Of a stretch of DNA of 64,000 bases, positions 11,934 through 22,325 are shown in pieces. Numbering within the stretch: the first letter of the stretch is position 1; the number at the start of each line of letters is the position of its first letter. The notes beneath the pieces were generated by a model, which saw nothing but the letters and a program-made list of their open reading frames with translations, did not search any database and was not told the DNA's origin. The translations under genes and the position numbers were made by a program. Origin of the DNA: Drosophila persimilis (lineage: Eukaryota > Arthropoda > Insecta > Diptera > Drosophilidae). Location of the stretch: assembly GCF_003286085.1 (NCBI RefSeq), contig NW_020825288.1, positions 21,018,001-21,082,000 of the forward strand, written 5' to 3'.

Positions 11934-14849
11934 CTGAATTCGTTCCAGAAAACGGCCTGCCCCGACGCCTCCGCACCGCGTACACGAACACCCAGCTGCT
12001 GGAGCTGGAGAAGGAATTCCACTTCAATAAATATTTATGCCGCCCAAGGAGAATCGAGATAGCAGCCAGCCTGGATCTAACCGAGCGACAGGTGAGTCGC
12101 TCCCGCCGTTTCCCCATTTTGGCAGTGCAGTGCAGCTCTCTGCTCTGCAGAATGTATTCCAATGTATTCCGCCAATCCATTTTGTGGCAGCAGCAGCTTG
12201 CACTCGCACTGAAGGAATTCCATTATTTCGCTGACAAATTGCATGCAGCACAGGGTTGACAGGCGGGTACTGCCTCCTCTCATTCCTGTGTCTGCCCTCC
12301 TGCTTCTTCTCTACTTTTTAATTGCACACCTTGACGCCTTGAACTAATCTAATTTTGGTGTCTTGCAGGTAAAAGTTTGGTTTCAAAACCGCCGCATGAA
12401 ACACAAGCGGCAAACGCTCTCAAAAACAGACGATGAGGACAACAAAGACAGCCTCAAAGGTGACGATGATCAATCCGATAGCAGTAAGTAAAGCAAATGT
12501 ATATTAAACTAGATTTAAGAGGAAATTTCCTTGCTTTCCAATCACACCTCTGACATACATCCCTAAAGGATACATGAAACTGTACCGCACTCTCAATGGA
12601 ACCCTTCCATTGGGCACCAGGTCCAGGTTCATCCAACAAGTTGTTCCACTTTTACTTTTCCGCCTGTGGTTTTCGTTGAGTTGAGAGGCTTTTAAGGAGA
12701 AGAGTAAAAGATGCTGTAGCTTATCAATCATTGTCAGTGGTGGGATGCCACGGCTAACCCTAACCCCTTTCGTGTGAGAGTTTTTGGTCCTCTGCCTTCC
12801 AGCCTTCAGCTCCAGCTTATGAAAACAAATCATCAATTTTCTACAGCTATATACTTACTGATTCGCATTTTGTTTTACCTTTCATGCCCAGACTCCAATT
12901 CGAAGAAATCGTGTCAAGGCTGCGAACTGCCCTCCGATGATATACCCGATTCGACGTCCAATTCCCGGGGACACAACAATAATACGCCGAGTGCCACCAA
13001 CAATAATCCCAGTGCGGGAAGTCGTAAGTGCTTTCAAGTCAAAGATTTGGATTAGAACTCATATCGAACATCTCTTTCGCTCAGTGACTCCCAACTCCTC
13101 TTTGGAAACGGGCATCTCCTCGAATCTGCTTGGCAGCACCACCGTATCCGCCTCGAATGTGATCAGTGCCGACTCCAGTGTGGCCTCCAGTGTCAGCCTG
13201 GACGAGGACATCGAGGAGAGCAGTCCCATCAAAGTCAAGAAGAAAGATGAGAATCAGGTGAGGATCAACACATATTCTCTGACTGAAAATCCTTTTTCAA
13301 ATGGATCATCTATCTCTCTGCAGGTCATCAAAAAAGAGGCAGTGTCCACCTCATCGAAGGCGTCGCCCTTTGGCTATGAGAGCTCTACGCCGAGTCTGGT
13401 CAGCTTTCGGCGGGACTCGGATGCCGTCATCGCCTCCGCCAATCCTCCCCCAACAAAGGGCAAGAAACGTTACCAGAATAATGCCAATTCTATTGCCACG
13501 CCCACACCCCTCACCGATAGTAATAGTGGTGGAAATGTTGGTGCCGGCGGCGGTGGAGGTGCCTCAGCTGGTGGCTATTTCCCTGGCTACTATCCTAGTC
13601 CAAAGCAACAAATGCAACAGCAGCAGCAGCTGCATCCGCAACAGCAGCAGCAGCAGCCACAGCCACAGGACTATTATGGCAAATACGATATTGAATTCGC
13701 CGCCTCGCCGCACCACAATAATCCGCACAAGCAACAGTCGCTGCACGCGGGCGAGTATCTGAGTCCCAAACCCAATGCTGCCACATTCCACCAAAACAGC
13801 CAGCAGCAGCAGCAGCACGACCAGCAGTTTTATTACAACTACAACGACGCCAACGGCAGTGCATACATGAACCACCAACAGCAGCAGCAGCAACAACACC
13901 ACCACGTTGGTGACTTTGAGACGCCACCTATCAACGGACCGAGCAATTTCAACAGTGGTTACTACGACAACATGAGTTTTCAACATCAAGCGCAGGCGCA
14001 GGCTCACCAACAACACCAGTCTGTGGTGTTTCAACAACAGCAGCAACACCAACAGGCTCCCATTAATCATCAGCAGTAAGTAGACTTGAATCGATTTTGT
14101 TGAATATTCTCGTGCGGTTGTTGTCTTTGCTATGCCGTAATACACATGTAAAATGTAGCACGAATGGCGCCACTATGGCGGCGATAAATTGAACCTGAAA
14201 TCCAAAAACTGTTCCGCAACATCCTCTTAGCAGCATATGTTGCTGAGCCGTTTTAGTTTGAATTCAAATTAAAATCAAATTCAATTTGATTATTTTTTAC
14301 ATATTTCCTCCTTTTTCTCATTACAGACACATGCATCACCTGGGCACGGGCGAGGCTTATAGCGCTCTCGGTTTGCAGATGGAGAACTGCGATGGCTACA
14401 ATAATTTTGGAGGTCCAGGCAGCGCTGGCGCTGGTTCTGCGGGTGCTGGTGTTGGTGTTGGCTACTACGAGGCGGGTCAACAACCCCCTGTACCGCCCCA
14501 CACGCACACGCACACCCATCACCCCCACCATCATGTTCAGGTGCAGGCGCAGGCGCATGCCCATCTCCATGCCCACCACAATCCTGCCGCAGCAGCAGTC
14601 CAAGCGGGCGTGGGAGTGGGCGTTGGAGTGGGTGTTGTTCCTCCACCACCGCCGCCATCGCATATCCATGGCTTTGCACTGAATGGCGGGGGACCGGCGG
14701 TCCAGAGTCAGGCTTTTGTCAGTGGCGGAGGCAGCGCCGGCGGAGCTGCTGCGATCAGTGGCCTGGAGAACTCGAACAGCTCATCGGATTTCAATTTCCT
14801 GAGCAATCTGGCCAATGACTTTGCACCCGAGTACTACCAACTCAGTTAG
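11934..14849 (+). CDS. pb: proboscipedia, homeobox and C-terminal exons
   Basis: Hox2-class homeodomain transcription factor that specifies labial and maxillary (mouthpart) identity in the nucleus. Six coding exons are visible: 11934-12091, 12369-12483, 12892-13023, 13085-13257, 13324-14075 and 14327-14849. All have GT/AG borders and consistent phase, giving 616 codons. The N-terminus is off-window; the first codon here is split by the intron. The homeodomain is split after Gln44 (11960-12091 and 12369-12416). It contains [20 protein letters not shown] and [15 protein letters not shown], with Gln50 and Asn51. Downstream come a Ser-rich region, KVKKK basic patches, long Gln/His-rich stretches (13600-14075), Gly/His-rich runs, and a conserved end with [19 protein letters not shown]. 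The tail matches D. melanogaster Pb from memory. Transcribed in the same direction as lab. Confidence 0.97.
13258..13323 (+). other. pb: 66-nt pb intron open in frame
   Basis: This intron has normal borders (gtgagg and ctgcag), but its length is a multiple of three and it has no in-frame stop. Retention would add 22 residues between the KVKKK patch and VIKKEAV. The flanking exons match the spliced melanogaster protein, so splicing is the default reading. Confidence 0.7.
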
Positions 14850-15094
14850 TTCGTGTAGGAAGAGGCGACTGTACAGTTCTAGCCTAATTCCCTCCCCGTT
14901 TGCCTGTCTGTCTGTAAGTGTGTAAGTGTGTGTGTGTATCTGTGTTTCTCTTCGATGTTGTAGCCACGTAGCGCACATATCTGTAAATACTATTCCTAAG
15001 AATTAACCCTAAAGAGTTCTATTCCATCTGTACTTAGGATAAAGATAAATTTTGCTTTTGGCTAAAAGTCAAACAGAAAATTCTCCCATTCAGA

Positions 15095-15486
15095 AATAAA
15101 AGAAAACACCGGTAAAACTGTAAATAGCTAGAAAAATTCAACAACTAATCAAACAAATATTTAAATACAAGCAAAGTCTCTCTTAAAACTAAGCAAATCA
15201 AATTAATTTCTTATTCTTTTGTTGATTTTGTAAATATTTAAAAGTAGCTTAAATCAAAAGTTTATAAATCGAAATCAAAATTTGAATCCCTCCTCCGCGA
15301 TTCAAGTGCAATTTCTCTTTCAAGAACTATGATTTAGAGTCTTAAGGAACACACTCAATTATTTCAATGTTTGTAATGTTTGTACGTTGCCTTTAAATTT
15401 CCCCCCTATACAAAAATACACTATAACTATTAAATAATTAAATAAATATGGCTTAAATATACATCTTTGTAAGGAGAAAGAATAAA
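15095..15486 (+). terminator. pb: pb 3' UTR polyadenylation signals
   Basis: AATAAA occurs at 15095-15100, 15441-15446 and 15481-15486, in AT-rich DNA after the pb stop. Which one is used cannot be told from sequence. Confidence 0.5.
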
Positions 15487-17319
15487 AACTAATTAAGATA
15501 TGAATATGAAACAGCAATTGAGTTCACATCTTGTACATATAAGTTTCCTTAATCTGCCATTTAGGGAGCAATACATGCAGACGTCCACAGCCATTGACAA
15601 GCGATGATTGATGGCTGGAATGGTTGGGGTTCGAAAGGGAACTTAAGGCCATATCCCGCTGCTTTTCAACATTTTGGGATTACGTATTCCAAATGCCAAA
15701 CAATGGCTGAAACAAATCTCTTTTAAAAGGCGAAAAAAATACTTAAAGAAATTCCTAGACTTAACATGAAATTTCAACCTAAATTCAGGGATAAATTTTA
15801 AAATACTTTCGTTTTGATTTGATTAAGGAAAGTGCCAACATTCATGGTTCATTTAAACAATCCATGAGATGCAGGCAAACAGAAGAACAGAACAGAACAG
15901 AGAGCATTTTCAACAGCTTTTTCCCCGGGGAGAGGGCCTCCGACTCCGAGGCTCATTCGTCAACCAGCATTTTTGGGTTTTGCCTGTCAACGTTTTAAGG
16001 TATATTCGGGAGAGACAGAGTGTCTGGACCAGGAACAACTAAGCCACATGATACACATGTCCCAGTCCCAGTCCCATGTCGTCGACTACGCACAATTCTG
16101 ACAGTAGCGGTGAAAATTTAAGATTGATCACCAGGGCCGAGTGTTTGCTGGAAATTGGTTGAGCGCTGTTTGGGTGTCCCTGTCGATGTCCGTCCAATAT
16201 CCGTATCCGTGTCCATGTCGAGTGCAGGGCTAAAACCTAAATAATGTCACAGAATGTCTGGCTGTTTGGTTTTTCCCCAAAGGACTGGACAGACATGGAC
16301 CCCTCTATGAAAAGGGAGTTGCCCGACTGTCGACTGTCGGCTGCCTGGCTAAATTAATTTAATTAACAGACCACTGCAGCACGATTCCACAGTACAGCAG
16401 CTCTAAGGTCACAACGAAACGAATTTGTATTGAAAATCATAAAAATAATCACTTCAGTAGCCAACAGCTGGCCGTCAGCAGGCCGCCGCTACTCGTATCT
16501 TGAAGATATATTGTATCTATTGGACAACTGTTGAAAAAAAGATAAGCTGTGGAGCTTGTTAATTACAATTTAGTTTGGTTTGCTTAATTTCTGAAGGAAA
16601 CACTCCACTCGGAATTTTGTTTATGTTAATCGACGCGGCGAATGCAATTCACAAACGGCTAAGCGGAATAGTTGGAAATAGTTTATGGCCATTACAATTA
16701 CAAATTCCACAGCCCAAAGCCCATAGCCCAACTGCTTAACCAGGCTGCTGCTGTCTCAAATAATGCCAATTAAACTTGCACACACCAAAAAAACCAGTTC
16801 ACTTATCATTTTTCTTAGACATTTTTTACCCTTTTTTGCCCCTTTTTTATGTATGTATTTTATTGTGCTTTTTTTTTGGCAGTAGCAGTGGCACCTGTGT
16901 GTGCCGTAAACCTTTAAAATCTGCTGACTGTACAGGGGGCACTCACATGGTGGGTCTGTCATAGTTATAGGCTTTGCCTCTTGCTCTGACCTTGATATAC
17001 ATACAATTATTGTTAGCATTGCGGCCTTTCTGGCTAACGAAATGATTTCATAGATTTTGTTCAACGATTTCTTTGATCACAAGCCCAAAGAAAAGTAAAA
17101 GTTTCAAAAGGGAGAAGAATGTTTTTCAGTTTTGAGTGCCTTGAGGATTGTTAGTTAATTAAAAATCTAGCAAACTTTGATCATTTCCACGTATCATTTG
17201 GGAGCTCCTTGGAACTCCTCTGAGAGCATGAAATTCTATTACAAAATCCAGAAAAAACAATACTCTGTTTTCGATTTTTTTTTTTTACTTTTTTTGGTAG
17301 CCTATTGTTGTTCTTTTGT
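15487..17319. other. Intergenic DNA downstream of pb
   Basis: No gene is supported. One TGATTGATGG word at 15605-15614 fits the preferred Labial/Hox1-Extradenticle site. The remainder is AT-rich with short poly-A/T runs and no recognisable coding or RNA gene. Confidence 0.6.
15605..15614 (+). promoter_or_regulatory. Hox1/Extradenticle-like site TGATTGATGG
   Basis: TGATTGATGG resembles the TGATNGATGG sites of labial-class autoregulatory elements. It lies 3' of pb in the interval shared with lab. Single match. Confidence 0.3.
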
Positions 17320-17740
17320 TTATTGTTTACACCTAAACTTAAACACAAATGTGAATTTTGTCCAAAGTTCCGAAACGACGTTTGGTGGGGTGTTGCTGGA
17401 TGGATGGATGGATGGATGGATGGGTGTGGTGCGACCTTCCAACGATTCAATGTTTCGTGATGAGGGCCAAAAAGGTGTGTGGGCCAGGATGCTAGCTGGC
17501 TCCGTCTGGGTTCTGGTCCTAGACTGGTTTTTGTGTGTGTGTGTGTGGATTGTGCAGAGGATTTGTTGGAAGTGGTGCTGTTGGAAGAGGCGGCTGTGAC
17601 TGGACCGAAATCGAAAGGATTTTCCTGGCATTATTTTCGAGTACGCCGATGGCTGAAATCTAAGAGAAGGGCAATCTGCAAGAGCTCAAATGTTAATTCT
17701 TTTATAATTGGTCCTAATGGATGGGATTACCTCTAGACAT
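17320..17740 (-). CDS. Possible two-exon ORF, 121 codons, unknown
   Basis: Not recognised. A TATA/Inr pair lies just upstream on the minus strand. A 55-nt intron (17676-17730; gtaatc donor, TTAAC branch-like word, tcttgcag acceptor) joins an ATG at 17738-17740 (MSR) to a frame that stays open to the stop at 17320-17322. The predicted 121-residue product is basic, with His/Gln and Ser/Thr runs and an IHPSIHPS stretch created by a GGAT repeat. It has no signal peptide or domain. The low complexity and an earlier short ATG ORF in the leader argue against a conserved protein. A noncoding or UTR-type transcript is equally likely. Promoter and intron are better supported than the protein. Confidence 0.3.
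17398..17421. repeat. (GGAT)6 repeat
   Basis: Six exact GGAT units, followed by a GGGT variant. Confidence 0.95.
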
Positions 17741-17881
17741 CTGCCATTTGATGGACTGGGCGCAACTGCATCCGAAAAGTACGTTATCCAAAAGGTGAAG
17801 TTTTTGCTGGTCCGGCTACACCCCAAAGCGCGATCGCAAGCTGCTCCTGTGCCCAACCTCTTGGACTCAACACAAAACACT

Positions 17882-17917
17882 GAATGAGCCGCCAGAACCG
17901 GAGATGCACTATTTATA
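17882..17917 (-). promoter_or_regulatory. TATA box plus initiator, minus strand
   Basis: On the minus strand TATAAATA (17910-17917) is followed by TCATTC (17882-17887). The initiator A at 17885 lies 32 nt from the TATA start, the canonical spacing also seen at the Ccp84A promoters. It would drive the unknown minus-strand unit at 17320-17885. Confidence 0.5.
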
Positions 17918-19250
17918 CGAGAGGCCGAAAGCCAGTTTACCCCCTGCTTGAGGTTCGACGATCCTTAAACTCACTTGATCGGGTTTTTTCTGGTCTCTCT
18001 CTCCTTTTGTTTTTTAGAGCTTGTGCTTTCTGTTTTTGTCTGGTTGCATTGTCAGTTCTCATTGTTGTTGGGCTGTGTATTCCATGGCTGATAATGATGA
18101 TGATGAAGTTGAGAAGGGTTCCGGCTACGGCCGCTATCGATGAAGAGTCCAGCACAGCACAGCACCCAAAAATCTGAAATCTTCCACTTGATTAGTCAGT
18201 TAAATCGCATCGGCAAAAGGGGCTAATCGATGCCAGCAGTTGGCTAGTTGAGATTGGAGTACCTCTAACCTTGGATCGCCCCTCTAGACTCCAGAATTGT
18301 TCTTCAACAGCGACGAACAGCAACAGCAGGTGTTCTATGGACCCCAGTCCCACATAAATTCCTATTTAACTGTGGGAAGAACTAGCGGAAGAAGAACAGA
18401 ACAGATCAGAACCCCCAGAGAACCCTTAAAACTTCAGCTAGAACTAAAAGCGAAACTGAAAATGAAACTGAAACTGATTCGAATGTTCCCCTTAGTATTT
18501 ATCATTCATGCAAGTAAAGTCATGACCCCATAATTTCCGTTTTATATTACAAACAACAGATAAAAGCGAGGCAAAGGATTCTTTGCGATTGCGGTAGGGA
18601 GGAGTCCTTCGTCCATTCAAATGGAAATCTGCAAGACAAAAGCACAAGAATTTTGTCTGCCCCGTCAGACAGAGGGGGTCTAGGGATAGGGATAGGGATA
18701 GGGATCGTCAGCGGAACGATCAAGCAGGCCAAAGCAGTTCGTTGCCCTCGAATGAGCATCGCATCCTTAAAGGAGCGCGAAACAAAAGTCCTGGCGAGAC
18801 TGCAAGGAATTGCATCGCTCTACGAGTACGATTGCAGCAGCAATCCTTTTTGGTCTGTGAACTTTTTCCGTTGTCCGACAAAAACAAGTTCTGAAAAAAA
18901 AACGAACAGCAAATAAATAAAACAGAAAAACAGGATAATGTGAACGACCTTTGAGGGGTCCTTTACAGTCAGGCAACCCACGGATTTCCAGAGAAATGTG
19001 TACTATGCTCGAAAGGAGAGTTTTTTAAATGGAACTTGTGGAATGTGAACTGAGAGAAAGAACTTGTGGAATCTGAATGGCAGTGGCTTTACTTGAAGAT
19101 AGAATTGAATATTCCTTAGCTGATTTCGGAATTTAATCCATCCATTCAAATGTGCAAAACAATTCTCTTAACTCAGCTAAAGAAGACCTTTAAAATGGAA
19201 GTTCAATGAAAAAACTCCTTCTTTGTTCATGATATGTATGTCGTATGCAT
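17918..19250. other. Intergenic DNA between unknown unit and Ccp84Aa
   Basis: No gene is firmly supported. A plus-strand ATG near 18469 opens a hydrophobic 18-codon stretch (MKLKLIRMFPLVF...) followed by a gtaaag donor-like word, reminiscent of a signal-peptide exon, but no convincing second exon was found. A GGGATA repeat lies at 18681-18706. Confidence 0.4.
18681..18706. repeat. (GGGATA)n repeat
   Basis: Three exact GGGATA units plus partial flanking units. Confidence 0.9.
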
Positions 19251-19254
19251 TTTG

Positions 19255-19260
19255 TTTATT
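19255..19260 (-). terminator. Ccp84Aa: Ccp84Aa polyadenylation signal
   Basis: TTTATT on the plus strand is AATAAA on the minus strand, 84 nt past the Ccp84Aa stop. Confidence 0.6.
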
Positions 19261-19343
19261 GGTGCTGTCAATAAATAAATGTACAGTAATAATAAAGTCA
19301 ACAATTCTATGTACAACTCAGAGTCCTGCAAGTCCTACGATCC

Positions 19344-20155
19344 TTAGTGGTGGTAGCTGACGGCGGGGGCAGCGTACGTGGAGTAGTGGGCAGCGGGCGC
19401 GGAGTATGTAACAGCTGGGGCGGCATGAGCATAGTGGGCAACGGAAGCTGGGGCGGAATAGGAGGTATACTGAGCAGGAGCAGCATAGTGGGCCACGGGA
19501 GCAGGTGCGGCATAGGATGTGTACTGGGCAGGAGCAGCATAGTGGGCCACGGGAGCAACGGCCTTGACGACAGCTGGGGCGGCATAGGAGTGGTAGGCGG
19601 GAGCCACAGTCTTCACAACAGCGGGAGCGGCGTAGTGGGTGGGAGCAGCATAGTGGGCCACGGGAGCGGCGATGGTCTTCACAACGGGGGCAACGGCGAC
19701 GGCCTTGACGAGGGGCTCACGGTTCACGACGGCATTGAATCCATTGATGGGGTCGGCGGTGTACTGGACGGTGCGCTTGTAACCATCGGCATCGATCAGG
19801 GAGTACTCTCCGCGGACGACATCTCCGTCGCGCTCCTCCACCTGTCCCTTGTTGTCGCCGGTCAGCTTGTCATCGACTCCGTAGGAGAAACGGTACTGGG
19901 GATGGGGATCGTATTCCTCGGCGGCCTTCACCACAACCTTCTGGGCGACGGCCACGGGCGCGGCATGGGCATAGGTGGCCACCGCTGGGCCGGCGTGGTA
20001 GACCTGGGGAACGGCGTATCCGGCGCTGGCAACGGCCACGAAGGCGAGAGCGAAGACGAACTGCAAGAAGGAGGAGAGTCGGGAGGCGAGAGTGAGGCGT
20101 GGTAATCCATCGATCGATCCACACTGTGGGGCAGAGCACTTACCTTGAATGCCAT
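19344..20155 (-). CDS. Ccp84Aa: RR-2 cuticle protein Ccp84Aa
   Basis: Secreted structural protein of the larval/pupal cuticle that binds chitin through its Rebers-Riddiford domain. Coding exons are 20144-20155 (MAFK) and 19344-20060, with an 83-nt intron, giving 242 residues. A signal peptide (about residues 1-17, [13 protein letters not shown]) is followed by Ala/Val/His/Tyr-rich sequence. The RR-2 domain spans about 57-120, from EYDPHPQY through [19 protein letters not shown] to GFNAVV. The tail repeats [11 protein letters not shown] and [12 protein letters not shown] motifs and is longer than the D. melanogaster protein I recall (about 205). Named from position next to pb and order of the cluster. 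It is head-to-head with Ccp84Ab, whose first half is almost identical. Confidence 0.92.
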
Positions 20156-20215
20156 TTTGGGAGGTGTGTTTGTGCTGTGCTGATTGGGTTCTTTACAGAA
20201 GTGAACTTGAGCTGC

Positions 20216-20253
20216 GAATGATACTTTTCTGGAAACAGACGTCAACTTTTATA
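20216..20253 (-). promoter_or_regulatory. Ccp84Aa: Ccp84Aa TATA box and initiator
   Basis: Minus-strand TATAAAA (20247-20253) and TCATTC initiator (20216-20221) at standard spacing, giving a leader of about 65 nt before the ATG at 20155. Confidence 0.85.
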
Positions 20254-21582
20254 GTAAATCAAGTTCGCGCAGCTCTGCCCCGGACCTGCCACGATCTGAT
20301 CTGCTTTGCTTTTGCTCTGCTCTGCTCTGCTCTGCTCAGATTTGATCTGCTGCGCGGTGACAGCGAAATCTATTTAATGTTTCGTCGACTTTGAATGTAC
20401 AGAAATTGCGGGGCAATAACTCGTACTTCCTGTTCGTGGCGCCTAAGCTCTGTGGGTGTGCAAAATGCGAATGTTAGGTTCTTTTTTGGTCAAAGATTCT
20501 GCAAATAACACAGAACAAAAGAGTTAGAGAAAGGTTATTGAAAGGGTTTGGCTTTAATTATGCTTAACTTTCGATTCATAGCATATTAATTGAAGCCAAT
20601 CTCTTGGTACAGATCCGTTTTAATTGCTAAGCAACTGTCTGTGATATTTCATACCAATCCAACAGATCTTTAATTCTTTTTTCAGCAGATATTCACCCCT
20701 ACATTCTTGAGAGTAGCTCTTAAGCTCTGTTAATCCTCTTGAGAGCTGAATGTAGATGATTTGATTATTATTAAGGTTTTGGGAATATTATATAAGACCT
20801 ATGTAACTTTTGGGGGAGAACATTTGTCAAGCTTCTTAGGGGAATATGTATCAGGGTTATTGAACTTTAGCTTAGGGATTAATATGTTTCCGTTATGGGT
20901 AAGCAATCATACTCGAAGGCAGTTTTTGCGAGTGAAAAATTGATTAGATTATAGCTCCAAATTTCATCTAGAAAAAGAGATTTTACATTAGGTTGAAGTC
21001 TCCTAGAGAACCTCTTTCTTGAAAGGATTATGTAGCATACATATATTTGATGTGATGCCCATTTCGTTCATAAAGTTTTCATTAAAAAAATTGAAAATCC
21101 TTCTTTTATTTCTACTTCATATATCTCATCACCTCATTAAGATTACATCATACACTTATCAACAATTTCGCGCAATCAGAGACCTCAATGAAGGCCACCC
21201 AACCACATAGCAACTTGGAAACAATTCTCAAGTCCTCATCTCATCCAAAGATCTCGGATAAATCCCCTTTGCTATTAGTGGATGCAATCATCTCTCGCTG
21301 CCACCAATTTGTGGGCGACGTGGGCAACTGGCTGCAGGGAAATACCGAATCCTTTCTAAATAATTATGGCCATTGCAGTTGGATGTCGACAATCTCTTCG
21401 AATCTCCACCTCTGCCACGACCACGACCTGCGTAAGCGTCTGCGTCTGCGTCAGCTTCTGCGTCAACGGCAGCGCAGCAGTGACTGAGCGCTAATGTGGA
21501 GCATGATATGCAGAAGGCCACGCTTAAGCACCTCCATAGTACAGCGCGGACTTGGTCGCCGAGGAAAGTGCATACGAGTGGC
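20254..21582. other. Intergenic region between divergent Ccp84Aa and Ccp84Ab
   Basis: About 1.3 kb separating head-to-head cuticle promoters. CTGCT-type repeats lie near 20315-20340, and AT-rich DNA fills 20500-21200. The plus ORF of about 99 codons at 21188-21487 resembles no protein and has a low-complexity RLRLRQ tail. No gene supported. Confidence 0.6.
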
Positions 21583-21619
21583 TATAAATACGCTGGCCAG
21601 GCCAGAAGCCATATCATTC
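21583..21619 (+). promoter_or_regulatory. Ccp84Ab: Ccp84Ab TATA box and initiator
   Basis: TATAAATA (21583-21590) and TCATTC (21614-21619) with canonical spacing, 58 nt before the start codon. Confidence 0.85.
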
Positions 21620-21676
21620 AGCCCTCAGTCTCTCTTCTGCACAGAACCAACCCACAAGCCCCCAAACCAAACTAAA

Positions 21677-22325
21677 ATGGCATTCAAGGTGAGCTCTCCT
21701 CATATTGGAGCTCCTCCTGGAAACGATCTAATGAGTCCCTCTGTTTCAGTTCGTCTTCGCCCTCGCCTTCGTGGCCGTTGCCAGCGCCGGATACGCCGTT
21801 CCCCAGGTCTACCACGCCGGCCCAGCGGTGGCCACCTATGCCCATGCCGCGCCCGTGGCCGTCGCCCAGAAGGTTGTGGTGAAGGCCGCCGAGGAATACG
21901 ATCCCCATCCCCAGTACCGTTTCTCCTACGGAGTCGACGACAAGCTGACCGGCGACAACAAGGGACAGGTGGAGGAGCGCGACGGAGATGTCGTCCGCGG
22001 AGAGTACTCGCTGATCGATTCCGATGGATACAAGCGCACCGTCCAGTACACCGCCGACCCCATCAATGGATTCAACGCCGTCGTCAACCGCGTGCCCCTC
22101 GAGCATGTCAAGACTGTTGTGAAGACCGTCGTCGCTCCCGCTGTTGCCCACTATGCTGCCCCCGCTGTGGTCAAGACCGTGGCTCCCGCTTACCACACCT
22201 ATGCTGCCCCAGCTGTTGTCAAGACGGTTGCTCCCGTGGCCCACTATGCTGCTCCCACCCACTACGCAGCTCCCGCTGCCACCTACACCTCCTACGCCGC
22301 CCCCGCTGTCGCCTACCACCACTAA
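21677..22325 (+). CDS. Ccp84Ab: RR-2 cuticle protein Ccp84Ab (mosaic)
   Basis: Secreted chitin-binding cuticle protein. Exon 1 is 21677-21688 (MAFK); a 61-nt intron follows; exon 2 is 21750-22325; total 195 residues. Signal peptide about 1-17; RR-2 domain about 57-120; tail of [16 protein letters not shown] repeats ending [10 protein letters not shown]. Residues 1 to about 94 equal Ccp84Aa, including the unusual [16 protein letters not shown]. After the IDSDGYK junction it equals Ccp84Ad ([15 protein letters not shown] and tail). The nucleotide sequences behave the same way, with only a few differences over 260 nt on the left side, and Ad-like identity runs on into the 3' flank. This indicates gene conversion from both neighbours. 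Name assigned by order. Confidence 0.92.

Noticed and set aside
19347..20105. Long plus-strand open frame of 252 codons opposite Ccp84Aa
   Set aside because: It is the antisense shadow of the Ccp84Aa exon, Gly/Ser/Val-rich because of the AAPAV repeats. Similar shadows occur over Ab, Ac, Ad, Ag and Edg84A.
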